A stretch of 26,668 bases of DNA from NCBI GenBank assembly GCA_964519355.1, contig CAZFJW010000005.1, forward strand, positions 1 through 26,668. The letters run 5' to 3'. The stretch comes from CAZBEA01 sp964519355. Lineage in GTDB: Bacteria > Patescibacteriota > Microgenomatia > Levybacterales > GWA1-39-11. Within the stretch, counting starts at the first letter, position 1. Each line of letters opens with the position of its first letter. The notes under the pieces were generated by a model. That model saw nothing but the letters and a program-made list of their open reading frames with translations, was not told where the DNA came from and did no database searches. Shown here piece after piece: positions 1-8,405 of the stretch. The position numbers and the translations under genes are program-made.

Positions 1-369
1 ACTTTATATTTTATGACATTTTGGACAGCAGCAACATGGATTTTAACATTTATTCTTATACGTAAAATTGGTTACAATGGAGTTGCAATTGGTTCATTCC
101 TAGTTTCAATTTCTTCGATATTTGTGATAGTCATAGCCAAAAGATATCTCAAGTTTTCAATTATTCGTCCAGTTATGCCTCAGATCATTGCAACTCTTAC
201 AATGTTTCTATTTCTAATAATTACGAGAGAAAGTGTTGTCCAAAATCTTTTTTCACTTCTTTTGGAAGTATTTCTTGCAGGGATAATATATTTTGGAATA
301 CTATTCCTTCTTGCTCAATCTGAAATAATAAGTACTGCTAGATTCATAAGATCTGTCGTTAAAAAATGA
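1..369 (+). CDS. Oligosaccharide flippase (Wzx/MATE-like), C-terminal part, 5' end outside window
   Basis: The reading frame is open from base 1 (T-L-Y-F before the first ATG at 13), so the gene starts upstream and only about the last 122 residues are present. The visible part is strongly hydrophobic, with about four membrane segments and a basic tail ending in RSVVKK. The stretch with RKIGYNGVAIGSFLVS resembles the late transmembrane region of polysaccharide biosynthesis/flippase proteins, which move lipid-linked oligosaccharides across the cytoplasmic membrane. Its stop overlaps the next start as ATGA (4 bases), so it heads the visible part of a coupled glycosyltransferase operon, which suits an exporter of the glycan the neighbours build. 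The assignment rests on a C-terminal fragment; another multi-pass transporter is possible. Confidence 0.6.
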   Translation, partial: TLYFMTFWTAATWILTFILIRKIGYNGVAIGSFLVSISSIFVIVIAKRYLKFSIIRPVMPQIIATLTMFLFLIITRESVVQNLFSLLLEVFLAGIIYFGILFLLAQSEIISTARFIRSVVKK

Positions 370-1274
370 CAAAATTATCAGTTGTTATCTCAGCATATAA
401 TGCTGAATTAAAAATAAAGGAAACACTTTCTGCTGTAAGTGATTTTGCTGATGAGATAGTATTTATTAACAACTCATCGACTGACAATACTCGAGAAATA
501 GCTGCAAAATATACAAAAAAAATCTTTGATAGGCCAAATAACCCAATGTTAAATGTAAATAAAAACTTTGGGTTTGATCAGGCACAAGGAGAATGGATAT
601 TAAATTTAGATCATGATGAAGTAATTACACCAGAACTTAAAGCGGAGATACTGTCTACAATTTCCTTAAAAGAAAGCATGACTGGGTATTTTATCCCTCG
701 TAAAAATATAATCTTTGGAAAGTGGATAGCTCATACTGGATGGTACCCCGATTATCAGTTAAGGCTATTCAGGAGGGGGAAGGGCAGATTCGAAGAAAAA
801 CATGTCCATGAATTCCTAAAACTTGAAGGAGAAATTGGTCATCTTGAGAATCCCATGATCCACTATAACTATGAAACTATTACTCAATTTTTACTTAAAA
901 TGACTAATATTTATACGCCTTCAGAAGCTGAAAATCTTATAAAGTCTGGTTATAGATTTAAGCCTTATGATGTGATAAGAATGCCATTCCAAGAATTCCT
1001 AAGCCGCTTTTTTGCAAGACAAGGTTATAGAGACGGACTTCATGGCTTGGCAATCTCATTACTAATGGCTTTTTATCATCTGATCGTATTTATGAGAGTT
1101 TGGGAATTTGAAAAATATAAAGATCCAGATGTTGACTCGCTTCATCTTCTTGTCGATGAATCAAAGAAAACTGGTAAGGAATTAAGGCACTGGGTTGTGG
1201 CTTCTCAAAATGAACAGGAAAAAAGTACTATTAAAAAATACATAAGAAAAGCCAGGAGTCGGATTAAACTATGA
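366..1274 (+). CDS. GT2 family glycosyltransferase, WaaE/KdtX-like
   Basis: A 302-residue cytosolic or membrane-associated GT-A fold enzyme expected to move a sugar from a nucleotide donor onto a lipid-linked or surface glycan. The N-terminal nucleotide-binding region shows ISAYNAE (8-14) and FINNSSTDNT (33-42), and the metal-binding DxD-type motif is LDHDEV (81-86). A central GRFEEKHVHE segment is typical of the WaaE-like subgroup, and the C-terminal GYRDG-x2-G segment recurs in its two paralogs at 7269 and 23654. The start ATG overlaps the previous stop by 4 bases and no Shine-Dalgarno site is visible, suggesting translational coupling. The family is clear; donor sugar and acceptor cannot be told from sequence. 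Confidence 0.9.
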   Translation: MTKLSVVISAYNAELKIKETLSAVSDFADEIVFINNSSTDNTREIAAKYTKKIFDRPNNPMLNVNKNFGFDQAQGEWILNLDHDEVITPELKAEILSTISLKESMTGYFIPRKNIIFGKWIAHTGWYPDYQLRLFRRGKGRFEEKHVHEFLKLEGEIGHLENPMIHYNYETITQFLLKMTNIYTPSEAENLIKSGYRFKPYDVIRMPFQEFLSRFFARQGYRDGLHGLAISLLMAFYHLIVFMRVWEFEKYKDPDVDSLHLLVDESKKTGKELRHWVVASQNEQEKSTIKKYIRKARSRIKL

Positions 1275-2185
1275 AAAAAATTTACATTTCAATTTTGCAT
1301 TTCAATACACCAAAAGAAACAAATGAATGTTTAAAATCTTTATCTAAAATAAATAAAGAGGGTATGGATATAAAAGTAGTTGTAATAGACAATGCGTCAA
1401 GAGAAAAATATACACTTCCAAAAGAATCTTCGTCAAATGTTAGTCTTATTCGTAGTGAAGTGAATTTGGGCTTTGCTGGAGGACACAATAAGGGCATTCA
1501 GTACGGTCTTTCAAATGGTGCAGAATTTATCTTAATTCTTAACAACGATACTATACTTGAAAAGAACTTTCTAAAAGAGCTTTTATTACCCATGAATGAT
1601 GAAAAAGTTGGTGTAACAGTTCCTAAGATTTACTTTACAAAAGGTCACGAATATCACAAGGAAAGATATTCTAACTCTGATATGGGTAAAATTTTTTGGT
1701 ATGCAGGTGGAATTATAGATTGGCAAAATGTTATTAGCTCTCATCGTGGAGTTGATGAGGTAGATAAAGGACAGTATGACAAACTTGAGTCAACCGAATT
1801 CGCAACAGGAGCATGCTTGCTAATAAAAAGAGATGTTTTGGAAAAAACAAAAGGCTTTGATGAACGCTACTTTTTATATTATGAGGACGGGGATCTAAAT
1901 ATGAAGATAAAAAATCTTGGTTATAAAATTTTATATGTTCCAAAAAGTGTTGTTTGGCACAATAATGCAGGTTCTTCTGGATCGGGATCCACATTGCAAG
2001 ACTATTACATATCAAGAAACAGACTGTTATTTGGAATGTCATATGCTCCTTTACGGGCAAGGGTTGCGCTTATTCGTGAATCATTAAGAATTCTTGTGAA
2101 CGGGAGAAAATGGCAAAAGATAGGTGTAAGAGACTACTACCTTAAAAGATTTGGTAGAGGAACATTTGTTCCAGGATCTTCATGA
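1271..2185 (+). CDS. GT2 family glycosyltransferase, WbbL (rhamnosyltransferase)-like
   Basis: A 304-residue GT-A enzyme of the WbbL-like GT2 subgroup, many characterised members of which add rhamnose from dTDP-rhamnose. Visible motifs in order are VVIDNAS (37-43), NLGFAGGHNKGI (65-76), the DxD-like LNNDT (90-94), ATGACLLIKRDV (178-189) and FDERYFLYYEDGDL (196-209), where the acidic ED-x-D is the usual catalytic/acceptor region. A basic C-terminal tail follows. It overlaps the preceding gene by 4 bases (ATGA) and has a weak AGGAG 12 bases upstream of the start. Neighbours on both sides are glycosyltransferases. The rhamnose specificity is inferred from subgroup resemblance only; no dTDP-rhamnose synthesis genes lie in the window. 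Confidence 0.88.
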   Translation: MKKIYISILHFNTPKETNECLKSLSKINKEGMDIKVVVIDNASREKYTLPKESSSNVSLIRSEVNLGFAGGHNKGIQYGLSNGAEFILILNNDTILEKNFLKELLLPMNDEKVGVTVPKIYFTKGHEYHKERYSNSDMGKIFWYAGGIIDWQNVISSHRGVDEVDKGQYDKLESTEFATGACLLIKRDVLEKTKGFDERYFLYYEDGDLNMKIKNLGYKILYVPKSVVWHNNAGSSGSGSTLQDYYISRNRLLFGMSYAPLRARVALIRESLRILVNGRKWQKIGVRDYYLKRFGRGTFVPGSS

Positions 2186-3831
2186 AGAAATTAATATTCT
2201 CTTCTAATTCAATTCCTATAATTACAATTGTATTGTTTTCATTTTTTGCTCTTCTGGCTATGTTCCATAATGGAATTCCCCTAACACATGATGGACAGGA
2301 CCACCTTGCAAGAATTGCAAATTTTTATGCGTCTCTTTCTGAGGGGATTGTAATTCCTCGATGGGCTGGTAATTTAAATTGGGGATATGGACACCCAGTT
2401 ATGATGTTTTTGTATCCACTGCCATCGTATATGGCATCTTTCTTTCATTTTTTAGGCTTTGATATATCAAATTCTTTCAAGCTAGTTTTTGCTTTTTCAT
2501 TCATAGCAAGTTCCTTTGCAATGTATTATTGGCTTCGCACTTTTTCGGGAATTTACCCAGCACTTTTAGGAGCAATATTCTATATATACCTGCCTTATCG
2601 ATTCGTAGATATGTACGTTCGAGGCGCTATAGGTGAGCATGTATCGTTTATTTTCCCGCCTCTTATTTGCTATTTTTTTGTGAAATCAAATTTAAAAGGA
2701 AATTTTTGGAGCTTTATAGGTATTGTTTTATCTTCGGCTGGACTTATATTGGCTCATAATGCAATAAGCATAATGTTTTTTCCAATAATTATTTTTTATG
2801 GATTATTAAGTAGTTTGAGGCATAAAGATGTAATGCTTGCAGGCAAACAAATTGCAAGTATCGGTTATGGTGCGTTGCTTAGTGCTTTTTTCTGGGTACC
2901 GGCTTTTCTTGAAGGAAAATATACACTTCGCGATATTGTAACCGGATCTGAGGAATATTCACATCGATTCACTAATCTGAAATCCCTTTTGTATGGAGAT
3001 TGGAATTATGGTATTACCGGTCAATTTTCGACTCAAATTGGTCTTGTTGGTTTGACTGTTTTGGTAATCGGGCTATTCTTCCTGTTTAAAAGACATAGTG
3101 CGCAGCGGAAAAGTCTTATCTTCTGGTATGGAGTATTTGTTGTATCGATTTTTTTGATGCTTCCAATTTCTAAACCTATCTATGAAATCTTTACAATTTT
3201 ACAAAAATTTCAGTTTCCTTGGAGATTTTTATCTGTGACGGTATTTTCAGTAAGCGTTATTTCTGCAATAACATTTTCATATTTTTCAAAAAAGAATCAA
3301 AAAATAATTGTATCAATTTTTCTTGTGACTTTATTGATAGTGAGCCTGCCTTATATGAAGGCAAAGGGATATCTTGAAAAGGATGACGTATTTTACAGTG
3401 CTACTTATAATGGCACAACAGATACAGGTGAAAGCGCACCTATTTGGTCGGTACGGTTTATGGAAAAAAGACCGAAACGGGTTGCAGAATTTATTGATGG
3501 ATATGGTCAAATTTCTCCAAAAATAAGAAAAACAACTATTCATACTTATGAAATTCAATCAAAAACTAATTCTAAAATCTTGGAAAATACTCTGTACTTC
3601 CCTGGTTGGAATGTTTATGTTGATGGTAAAAAAGTACCAATTGAATTTCAAGACCAGAATCATCGGGGATTGATAACTTTTCCTCTCACAAGTGGCAATC
3701 ATAAAATTGATATAATTTTCCAAGATACAAAAGTTAGACTTGTTTCAAACTTAATATCTTCTGTATATTTTTTACTGCTGATGTTGTTTTCTGTTCTCAA
3801 ACTAGTTAAACGTTCTACAAAAAAATCATGA
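2182..3831 (+). CDS. Multi-pass membrane protein, PTPS-related (PF10131-like) GT-C superfamily protein
   Basis: A 549-residue polytopic membrane protein. After the first membrane helix comes an extracytoplasmic loop with HDGQDHLAR (36-44) and WGYGHPVMMFLYPLP (67-81), the layout of the so-called 6-pyruvoyl-tetrahydropterin-synthase-related membrane family; despite the name these are GT-C-like, with acidic residues (D37, D40) where GT-C enzymes bind their polyprenyl-phosphate sugar. Many hydrophobic helices follow. A C-terminal extracytoplasmic beta-rich domain carries YFPGWNVYVDGKK and then one last helix, the same end module as the YfhO-like protein at 4961. AGGA lies 5 bases before the ATG, and both ends overlap neighbours by 4 bases. 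It probably transfers a sugar outside the membrane; substrate unknown. Confidence 0.75.
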   Translation: MKKLIFSSNSIPIITIVLFSFFALLAMFHNGIPLTHDGQDHLARIANFYASLSEGIVIPRWAGNLNWGYGHPVMMFLYPLPSYMASFFHFLGFDISNSFKLVFAFSFIASSFAMYYWLRTFSGIYPALLGAIFYIYLPYRFVDMYVRGAIGEHVSFIFPPLICYFFVKSNLKGNFWSFIGIVLSSAGLILAHNAISIMFFPIIIFYGLLSSLRHKDVMLAGKQIASIGYGALLSAFFWVPAFLEGKYTLRDIVTGSEEYSHRFTNLKSLLYGDWNYGITGQFSTQIGLVGLTVLVIGLFFLFKRHSAQRKSLIFWYGVFVVSIFLMLPISKPIYEIFTILQKFQFPWRFLSVTVFSVSVISAITFSYFSKKNQKIIVSIFLVTLLIVSLPYMKAKGYLEKDDVFYSATYNGTTDTGESAPIWSVRFMEKRPKRVAEFIDGYGQISPKIRKTTIHTYEIQSKTNSKILENTLYFPGWNVYVDGKKVPIEFQDQNHRGLITFPLTSGNHKIDIIFQDTKVRLVSNLISSVYFLLLMLFSVLKLVKRSTKKS

Positions 3832-4964
3832 AACACTTTTCAATTCAAAAATTTTTTATTGTTTGCATGATTCTTTTTATGTTAAAGCCTGTGGCTATTA
3901 TTTATGAAAGAAAAGACGTATTTTTTAATAACAATTATTGGCAGAGTTATTCTTCATACAAATTTAGTTATGAAAATTCTCAATACGTCAAAAAGAAAAA
4001 TCCTCAGATAATTCCGGATGAAGTATTTGAATCTTATGCTGGTGGTGCTTTTTTAAAGGGGCTGAATCCTATCCTTATTACTCATGACCATCCACCACTT
4101 CGGAGATATATTGTTTCTTTGTCAATTCTTTTGTTTCAAAATGAAAGCCTAATAGTTATACCGTTTTTTTTCTCTTCATTTATTGGCTTATACCTTGTTG
4201 CTCGAAGATGTATTGAGAATAACATTTTAGCAATGATACCAATTGTCATTGTACTAAATGAGTCATTATTTTTAGGAAAGTTAAGATTTACTCCTCTTCC
4301 TGAGATTTTTCAATTCACTTTCATTATATTTTCGATATATTTTTTTATGAAGGGAATTTCATCAAAGAAGCCAATTAAAAATTTTATTTTTACATCAATT
4401 TTCTTAGGAGGAGTTATTGCGACAAGAGTTTTTGCTTTAGGAGGAGTGTTGGTTTTTTCCTTTATCGCAGCACTTTTCGTATTTGAAAGAGGAAAAATAA
4501 TACCGTTCGTGTTGACTTTGCCACTTAGTTTGATAGTTCTTGCTGCGTCGTACTTTAGAACAATAATGCTTGGAGCCTCAATTTTAGATGTTTTTGGTAT
4601 ACAAAAATATATACTTGCTTATCATAAGTCGAAATTTATTCTTCCCTTTTCTTTTTGGGATTTATTACTTTTTAACAGGTGGCATACATGGTGGGATGGA
4701 AATAAAATAATACGCGATTCTAATTGGACTATCTTTTGGCCAGTCAGTTTTTTTTCTGCCGCCTATTTAATAGGAAGAAATCTTTTCAAAAAAATTGAAT
4801 TTACTAAGTATGAAGCAGTACTTATTTTTTGGCTTGGTTTTTACATGATATTTCTTTCAGTAGGCTACACATCTTCACGATACTTTATGCCGATATTGCC
4901 TTTCCTGTACATTCTTTGCGTATCACTTATTTGTAAAAAAGTGCCTAATAAAAAAATATCGTGA
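3828..4964 (+). CDS. GT39-like (PMT family) membrane glycosyltransferase
   Basis: A 378-residue polytopic protein resembling dolichyl-phosphate-mannose protein mannosyltransferases and ArnT-like enzymes. An unusually long first loop between the first membrane helix and the motif holds IPDEVFESYAGGAFLKGL (62-79), with the D64-E65 pair expected to be catalytic. This is followed by HDHPPL (86-91), the classic second GT39 motif. The rest is membrane helices; unlike the five GT39-like proteins at 15270-23657 it has no sizeable C-terminal extracytoplasmic domain and is about 180 residues shorter. It overlaps the genes on both sides by 4 bases. Expected activity is transfer of a polyprenyl-phosphate-linked sugar to a surface acceptor. 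The exact family is less certain than GT-C membership. Confidence 0.75.
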   Translation: MKHFSIQKFFIVCMILFMLKPVAIIYERKDVFFNNNYWQSYSSYKFSYENSQYVKKKNPQIIPDEVFESYAGGAFLKGLNPILITHDHPPLRRYIVSLSILLFQNESLIVIPFFFSSFIGLYLVARRCIENNILAMIPIVIVLNESLFLGKLRFTPLPEIFQFTFIIFSIYFFMKGISSKKPIKNFIFTSIFLGGVIATRVFALGGVLVFSFIAALFVFERGKIIPFVLTLPLSLIVLAASYFRTIMLGASILDVFGIQKYILAYHKSKFILPFSFWDLLLFNRWHTWWDGNKIIRDSNWTIFWPVSFFSAAYLIGRNLFKKIEFTKYEAVLIFWLGFYMIFLSVGYTSSRYFMPILPFLYILCVSLICKKVPNKKIS

Positions 4965-7288
4965 ATATTTTAAAAAAAACATCGTTTGGATTGTTTCTAA
5001 TAATTCTTGTTTCGGGCATTTTTTCATCTCAATATTTTTTGCAAAAAAAAGTACCGTTCCCATCTCGGTATCTTGTATCACATTTTAGTCCTTGGAATGC
5101 GTATCCCGAATATGGAATCCCAGTTAAAAACAATGCTATGCCTGATGTGATAGGGCAGATATATCCCTGGAAAAAATTTACTATCGATTCTTGGAAAAGA
5201 GGAGATGTTCCATTGTGGAATCCGTATACGTTTTCTGGCACGCCACATTTGGCAAACTATCAATCTCAAGTTTTTTCACCTACCAACTTAATTTATTTCC
5301 TGCTTCCTTTTCTTGATGCTTGGAGCATTCAAATTCTGTTACAACCATTTCTTGCAGGTATTTTTATGTATTTATATGCCAGAAAGTTGAATATTAGCGT
5401 TGGTGGGGCGGCTATATCGGCATTATCCTTTATGTTTTGTGGATTTATTACGACTTGGATGGCTTATGGAACACTCGCTTATGCAATTTTGTTTTTACCA
5501 CTTTGCCTATATGCAATAGAGTCTTTTTTGAGCACAAAAAGTTCCAAGTATTTAATTATTCTTTCACTAGGTATAACTTTTTCATTTTTTTCAGGCCATT
5601 TTCAAACAAGCCTTTATCTATTTGGAGCGGTAGTATTTTATGTCATTTGGGAGTTGCTATATTCAAGGGACATAAAAAGCTTTTTGCTGTTCATGGTCAG
5701 TTCAGTTTCGGGGCTACTAATGGCTATGATTCAAATTTTACCTTCACTTGAGTTTTATCATAATTCAGTCAGAGAAGGAATATTTCAGAAGATGGAAGTG
5801 ATACCTTGGAAGTATTTTCTAACAAGAATTGCTCCCGATTTTTTTGGTAATCCTGTAACTCGAAATGATTGGTTCGGTCATTATGCTGAGTGGAGTTCGT
5901 ATTCGGGCATTGTTCCTTTGTTGATTTCGCCATTCGTGTTTTTAAAAAGAATTAATAGAAAAATTGGATTCTTTGTAGTTTTATTTATAATTTCAATTCT
6001 TCTGTCGCACGACTCATTCTTAGTGGACCTTGTTATATGGTTAAGAATTCCTGTGCTTTCAACAAGTGCAGCAAGTAGAATTATTGTACTTTCAAGTTTT
6101 TCAATTGCAGTGCTCGCAGGGTTTGGATTTGACAGGATTAATGAAAATTTTAAAATAAAAAAAATAATTCCATCTCTTTTGGTTCCAATTATTTTTGTAA
6201 TTCTACTTTGGACTGCTGTATTTTTTGGAAATTTGGGAATAGACAAAACAGTTGTTGCACGGAATAATTCGATTCTTCCCACCGGGCTTTCCGGGTTATT
6301 TATAGGTTTTATAATATCCCGAATTATTTTTCGTAATAAAATTTTGAAAAATTTTGCTATGTACGGACTCCTATTCCTTGTTACCTTTGAGATGCTTCGG
6401 TTTGCACTAAAATGGATGCCATTTGAGGAAAGGAAGTATGTTTATCCTGAAGTTGAGACTGTACAAGAATACAAAAAACTTTCTTCTGAAAAAAGATTTT
6501 ATCTGGATACACATGCTGAAAATGCAGTGATGTACGGTCTTCCAATCACCGATGGATATGATCCTTTGTATATTGGGCGGTATGGTGAGTTTGTGAGATT
6601 CATCGATAGCGGAAAATTGGAAAATGGTGAAAGATCTTTGGTTCTTTTTCCAAAAAAAGGAAAATATTCAAAAAAAGCCATAAACCTACTAGGTGTCAAG
6701 TATATTGCATATAGAGTTTCCGACGGAAGAGCGCCGTGGGCTTTTCCATACTGGGAATATCCCGAAAATCAGCTGAAAGAAATCTTTTCAGATGGAAAAT
6801 ACACAATATTTGAAAATAACCATGCGTTACCTCGTGCTTACATGGTTTATAACACATCTTTAGAAAGTGATAAAGAAAAAATATTATCAAATCTATTTAA
6901 TGATAAATTTAACGGATCAAGCTCGGCAATTGTAGAAGAGAATTTGGGGACATTAAGTGGAATCGGAGAAGCCCAGTACATTTCGAAAATCTCTAAATAT
7001 TCAGGAAATAATGTTGACGTTATGGTTCAGACACCTCAGAATGGCCTTCTTGTTTTGAGTGATGTGTTTTATCCTGGCTGGAAAGCATATGTTGATGGGC
7101 AAAAAACCAGTGTTAAACGAGTTAATTACATATTCAGGGGTGTTGTTGTGCCTGAGGGTAAGCATACAATTCAATTTAAGTATGAGCCGGAAAGCTTTAG
7201 AAATGGATTGTTGATAAGTATGATGGGGATATTTGGACTTATGACCTTGGTTATAATAGTAATACACTATGAAAAAAAAGGAAAATAA
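4961..7288 (+). CDS. YfhO family (PF09586-like) membrane glycosyltransferase
   Basis: A 775-residue polytopic protein starting with GTG, whose TG overlaps the upstream TGA. Hallmarks are MPDVIGQIYPW (60-70, acidic D62 in the first outer loop), PLWNPYTFSGTP (84-95), LANYQSQVFSPTNL (97-110), and a SGHFQTSLYLFG segment after several helices. The extracytoplasmic tail has YPGWKAYVDG near residue 704 and EGKHTIQFKY, then a final membrane helix and a KKGK end. In Firmicutes, YfhO-type GT-C proteins use undecaprenyl-phosphate-linked sugar to glycosylate teichoic acids; here the acceptor must be some other surface glycan or protein. It is preceded by a GT39-like gene and followed by a GT2 overlapping by 20 bases. 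A paralog lies at 9479. Confidence 0.88.
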   Translation: MNILKKTSFGLFLIILVSGIFSSQYFLQKKVPFPSRYLVSHFSPWNAYPEYGIPVKNNAMPDVIGQIYPWKKFTIDSWKRGDVPLWNPYTFSGTPHLANYQSQVFSPTNLIYFLLPFLDAWSIQILLQPFLAGIFMYLYARKLNISVGGAAISALSFMFCGFITTWMAYGTLAYAILFLPLCLYAIESFLSTKSSKYLIILSLGITFSFFSGHFQTSLYLFGAVVFYVIWELLYSRDIKSFLLFMVSSVSGLLMAMIQILPSLEFYHNSVREGIFQKMEVIPWKYFLTRIAPDFFGNPVTRNDWFGHYAEWSSYSGIVPLLISPFVFLKRINRKIGFFVVLFIISILLSHDSFLVDLVIWLRIPVLSTSAASRIIVLSSFSIAVLAGFGFDRINENFKIKKIIPSLLVPIIFVILLWTAVFFGNLGIDKTVVARNNSILPTGLSGLFIGFIISRIIFRNKILKNFAMYGLLFLVTFEMLRFALKWMPFEERKYVYPEVETVQEYKKLSSEKRFYLDTHAENAVMYGLPITDGYDPLYIGRYGEFVRFIDSGKLENGERSLVLFPKKGKYSKKAINLLGVKYIAYRVSDGRAPWAFPYWEYPENQLKEIFSDGKYTIFENNHALPRAYMVYNTSLESDKEKILSNLFNDKFNGSSSAIVEENLGTLSGIGEAQYISKISKYSGNNVDVMVQTPQNGLLVLSDVFYPGWKAYVDGQKTSVKRVNYIFRGVVVPEGKHTIQFKYEPESFRNGLLISMMGIFGLMTLVIIVIHYEKKGK
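7252..7257 (+). promoter_or_regulatory. Possible internal -10 element upstream of the GT2 gene at 7269
   Basis: A perfect TATAAT hexamer ends 11 bases before the ATG at 7269, with a G two bases before the hexamer. No convincing -35 box is seen at 16 to 18 bases. It lies inside the coding end of the YfhO-like gene and could be chance in AT-rich DNA. Confidence 0.25.
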
Positions 7289-8063
7289 TTTAGTAACTGT
7301 TGTGATTTTGTCTGCAAATGAGGGCGATGTTATTTCTAAAGCTATTTCTTCTGGGTTTTTACTAACAAATAATATTATCGTTGTTGACTCATATTCTACA
7401 GACGACACTGTAAAAATTGCAAAAAAGATGCTTGCAAAGGTGATTGTTCATAAATTCAAAGATTTTGCAGATCAAAGAAATTTTGCACTTGAGCAGATAA
7501 AGACACCTTGGGTTTTTTATCTTGACTCTGATGAAGTTATGACGCAAGAGCTTGTCGATGAAATAGACAGTATCATAGGCCAGAACGCTAATGCGTATGG
7601 GGGCTATTTTGTTGGACGTGATACGTATTATTTTGGTAAGAATTGGAATATGCGTGATCATGTACAGAGATTTTTTAGAAGAGAATTTTTGAAAAAATGG
7701 GAAGGCGTTGTGCACGAAACACCAATTATAAATGGAGAATTTGGATATCTAGAAAATTCATTGAGACATTATACTCATCGGAGTCTTTCCCAAATGGTTC
7801 AAAAAACAAATTCCTGGTCAGTGCATGAGGCGCAATTAAGATTTGAAACTGGTCATCCAGCAATGAATCCTTTTCGATTTATAAGAGTGATAGCAACAGG
7901 TTTTTTTAGGTCTTACATAAAAGACAAGGGGTATAGAAATGGAACCTACGGGATTATAGAGAGCATGTATCAAGCATTTTCAATGTTTATTACATATGCC
8001 AAGCTTTGGGAGATGCAGGAGTTAACTAAAAGGGAAAAAGAGAGAAGAGTAGAAGACTATTGA
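7269..8063 (+). CDS. GT2 family glycosyltransferase, WaaE/KdtX-like
   Basis: A 264-residue GT-A enzyme paralogous to the genes at 366 and 23654. Motifs are ILSANEGD (13-20), IVVDSYSTDDT (37-47), DQRNFALEQ (68-76), the metal-binding LDSDEV (85-90) and the subgroup marker EGVVHE. The C-terminal KGYRNGTYG segment and a following amphipathic helix are conserved in the paralogs and may bind the membrane. The ATG lies 20 bases inside the upstream YfhO-like gene, in another frame, without a Shine-Dalgarno site. This is the last gene of the first plus-strand block; a convergent gene begins 9 bases downstream. Family certain, substrate unknown. Confidence 0.9.
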   Translation: MKKKENNLVTVVILSANEGDVISKAISSGFLLTNNIIVVDSYSTDDTVKIAKKMLAKVIVHKFKDFADQRNFALEQIKTPWVFYLDSDEVMTQELVDEIDSIIGQNANAYGGYFVGRDTYYFGKNWNMRDHVQRFFRREFLKKWEGVVHETPIINGEFGYLENSLRHYTHRSLSQMVQKTNSWSVHEAQLRFETGHPAMNPFRFIRVIATGFFRSYIKDKGYRNGTYGIIESMYQAFSMFITYAKLWEMQELTKREKERRVEDY

Positions 8064-8080
8064 GTCTAGCCTCATTTTTT
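8061..8080 (+). terminator. Weak intrinsic terminator at the convergent gene junction
   Basis: TGAG (8061-8064), a 6-base loop and CTCA (8071-8074) can form a 4-bp stem followed directly by six T (8075-8080). The stem includes the stop codons of both converging genes. It is short and has only two G-C pairs, so it is suggestive at best; it would act on plus-strand transcripts only. Confidence 0.3.
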
Positions 8081-8350
8081 AAGCTGAGTTGTTTTAGATA
8101 GTCCTAGCCAAGCCTTTATTTCTCCAAATGTGAGTGGTTTTTTACAGAACTTAAAAAGATACACAAGTTCAATTATTCCAAGGGTGTTGATTAAAAGTAT
8201 TACAGCTAAAAATGCAATAAACCAATTTTTTTGTTCGTACTTCGCTGCACGCCACAACGCAACTCCTTTCCAGAATAATGTCCAAATTCCTACTGTGAAG
8301 ATCAACATTCCAAAGACAAAATTATTTTGTGGAGCCATCATCTGATCCAT
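8072..8350 (-). CDS. DUF5652 family small membrane protein
   Basis: A 92-residue protein, the only minus-strand gene here. It has two membrane helices (about 11-33 and 44-66) separated by the basic segment WKGVALWRAAKYEQKNWF, followed by NTLGIIELVYLFKFCKK; this pattern is the DUF5652 family, common in Patescibacteria and of unknown function. The C-terminal extension ending TTQLKK is soluble and basic. ATG at 8350 is chosen because a -35/-10 pair sits just upstream; in-frame ATGs at 8341 and 8338 are alternatives. No Shine-Dalgarno site is visible. It splits two glycosyltransferase blocks, converging on one and diverging from the other. A role in glycosylation is not shown. Confidence 0.85.
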   Translation of the reverse strand: MDQMMAPQNNFVFGMLIFTVGIWTLFWKGVALWRAAKYEQKNWFIAFLAVILLINTLGIIELVYLFKFCKKPLTFGEIKAWLGLSKTTQLKK

Positions 8351-8356
8351 CTCATA

Positions 8357-8385
8357 AATCTATCACAGATACTATGTAGAATCAA
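8357..8385 (-). promoter_or_regulatory. Promoter of the DUF5652 gene (-35 TTGATT, -10 TAGATT)
   Basis: Read on the minus strand, TTGATT (8385-8380) and TAGATT (8362-8357) are separated by exactly 17 bases. Each matches the sigma-70 consensus at four of six positions. The -10 ends 6 bases before the ATG at 8350, so the transcript would start at or next to the start codon. Confidence 0.5.
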
Positions 8386-8389
8386 GACC

Positions 8390-8398
8390 TGCTACAAT
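8390..8398 (+). promoter_or_regulatory. Extended -10 promoter of the second glycosyltransferase block
   Basis: TGCTACAAT fits the extended -10 form TGnTATAAT with one mismatch in the hexamer (TACAAT, 8393-8398). No good -35 is present, as is common for extended -10 promoters. Seven bases separate the hexamer from the ATG at 8406, so transcription would start at about the start codon (leaderless mRNA). It lies in the only clear divergent intergenic region of the window. Confidence 0.6.
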
Positions 8399-8405
8399 AG
8401 TACAT

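Noticed and set aside
13..369. ATG at 13 as the start of a complete 118-residue protein
   Set aside because: The frame is open to base 1 and the protein resembles only the C-terminal helices of a flippase, so the gene is cut by the window edge.
5437..5751. Plus-strand open frame of 104 residues
   Set aside because: It lies in another frame fully within the YfhO-like gene and shows no recognisable domain.
5881..6282. Minus-strand open frame of 133 residues
   Set aside because: It is antisense to the YfhO-like gene, with no promoter or family resemblance.
7001..7408. Minus-strand open frame of 135 residues
   Set aside because: It spans antisense of the end of one real gene and the start of the next; codon pattern and motifs belong to the plus-strand genes.
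8130..8345. Plus-strand open frame of 71 residues opposite the DUF5652 gene
   Set aside because: The minus-strand reading has a clear two-helix DUF5652 pattern and a promoter; the plus-strand product has neither.
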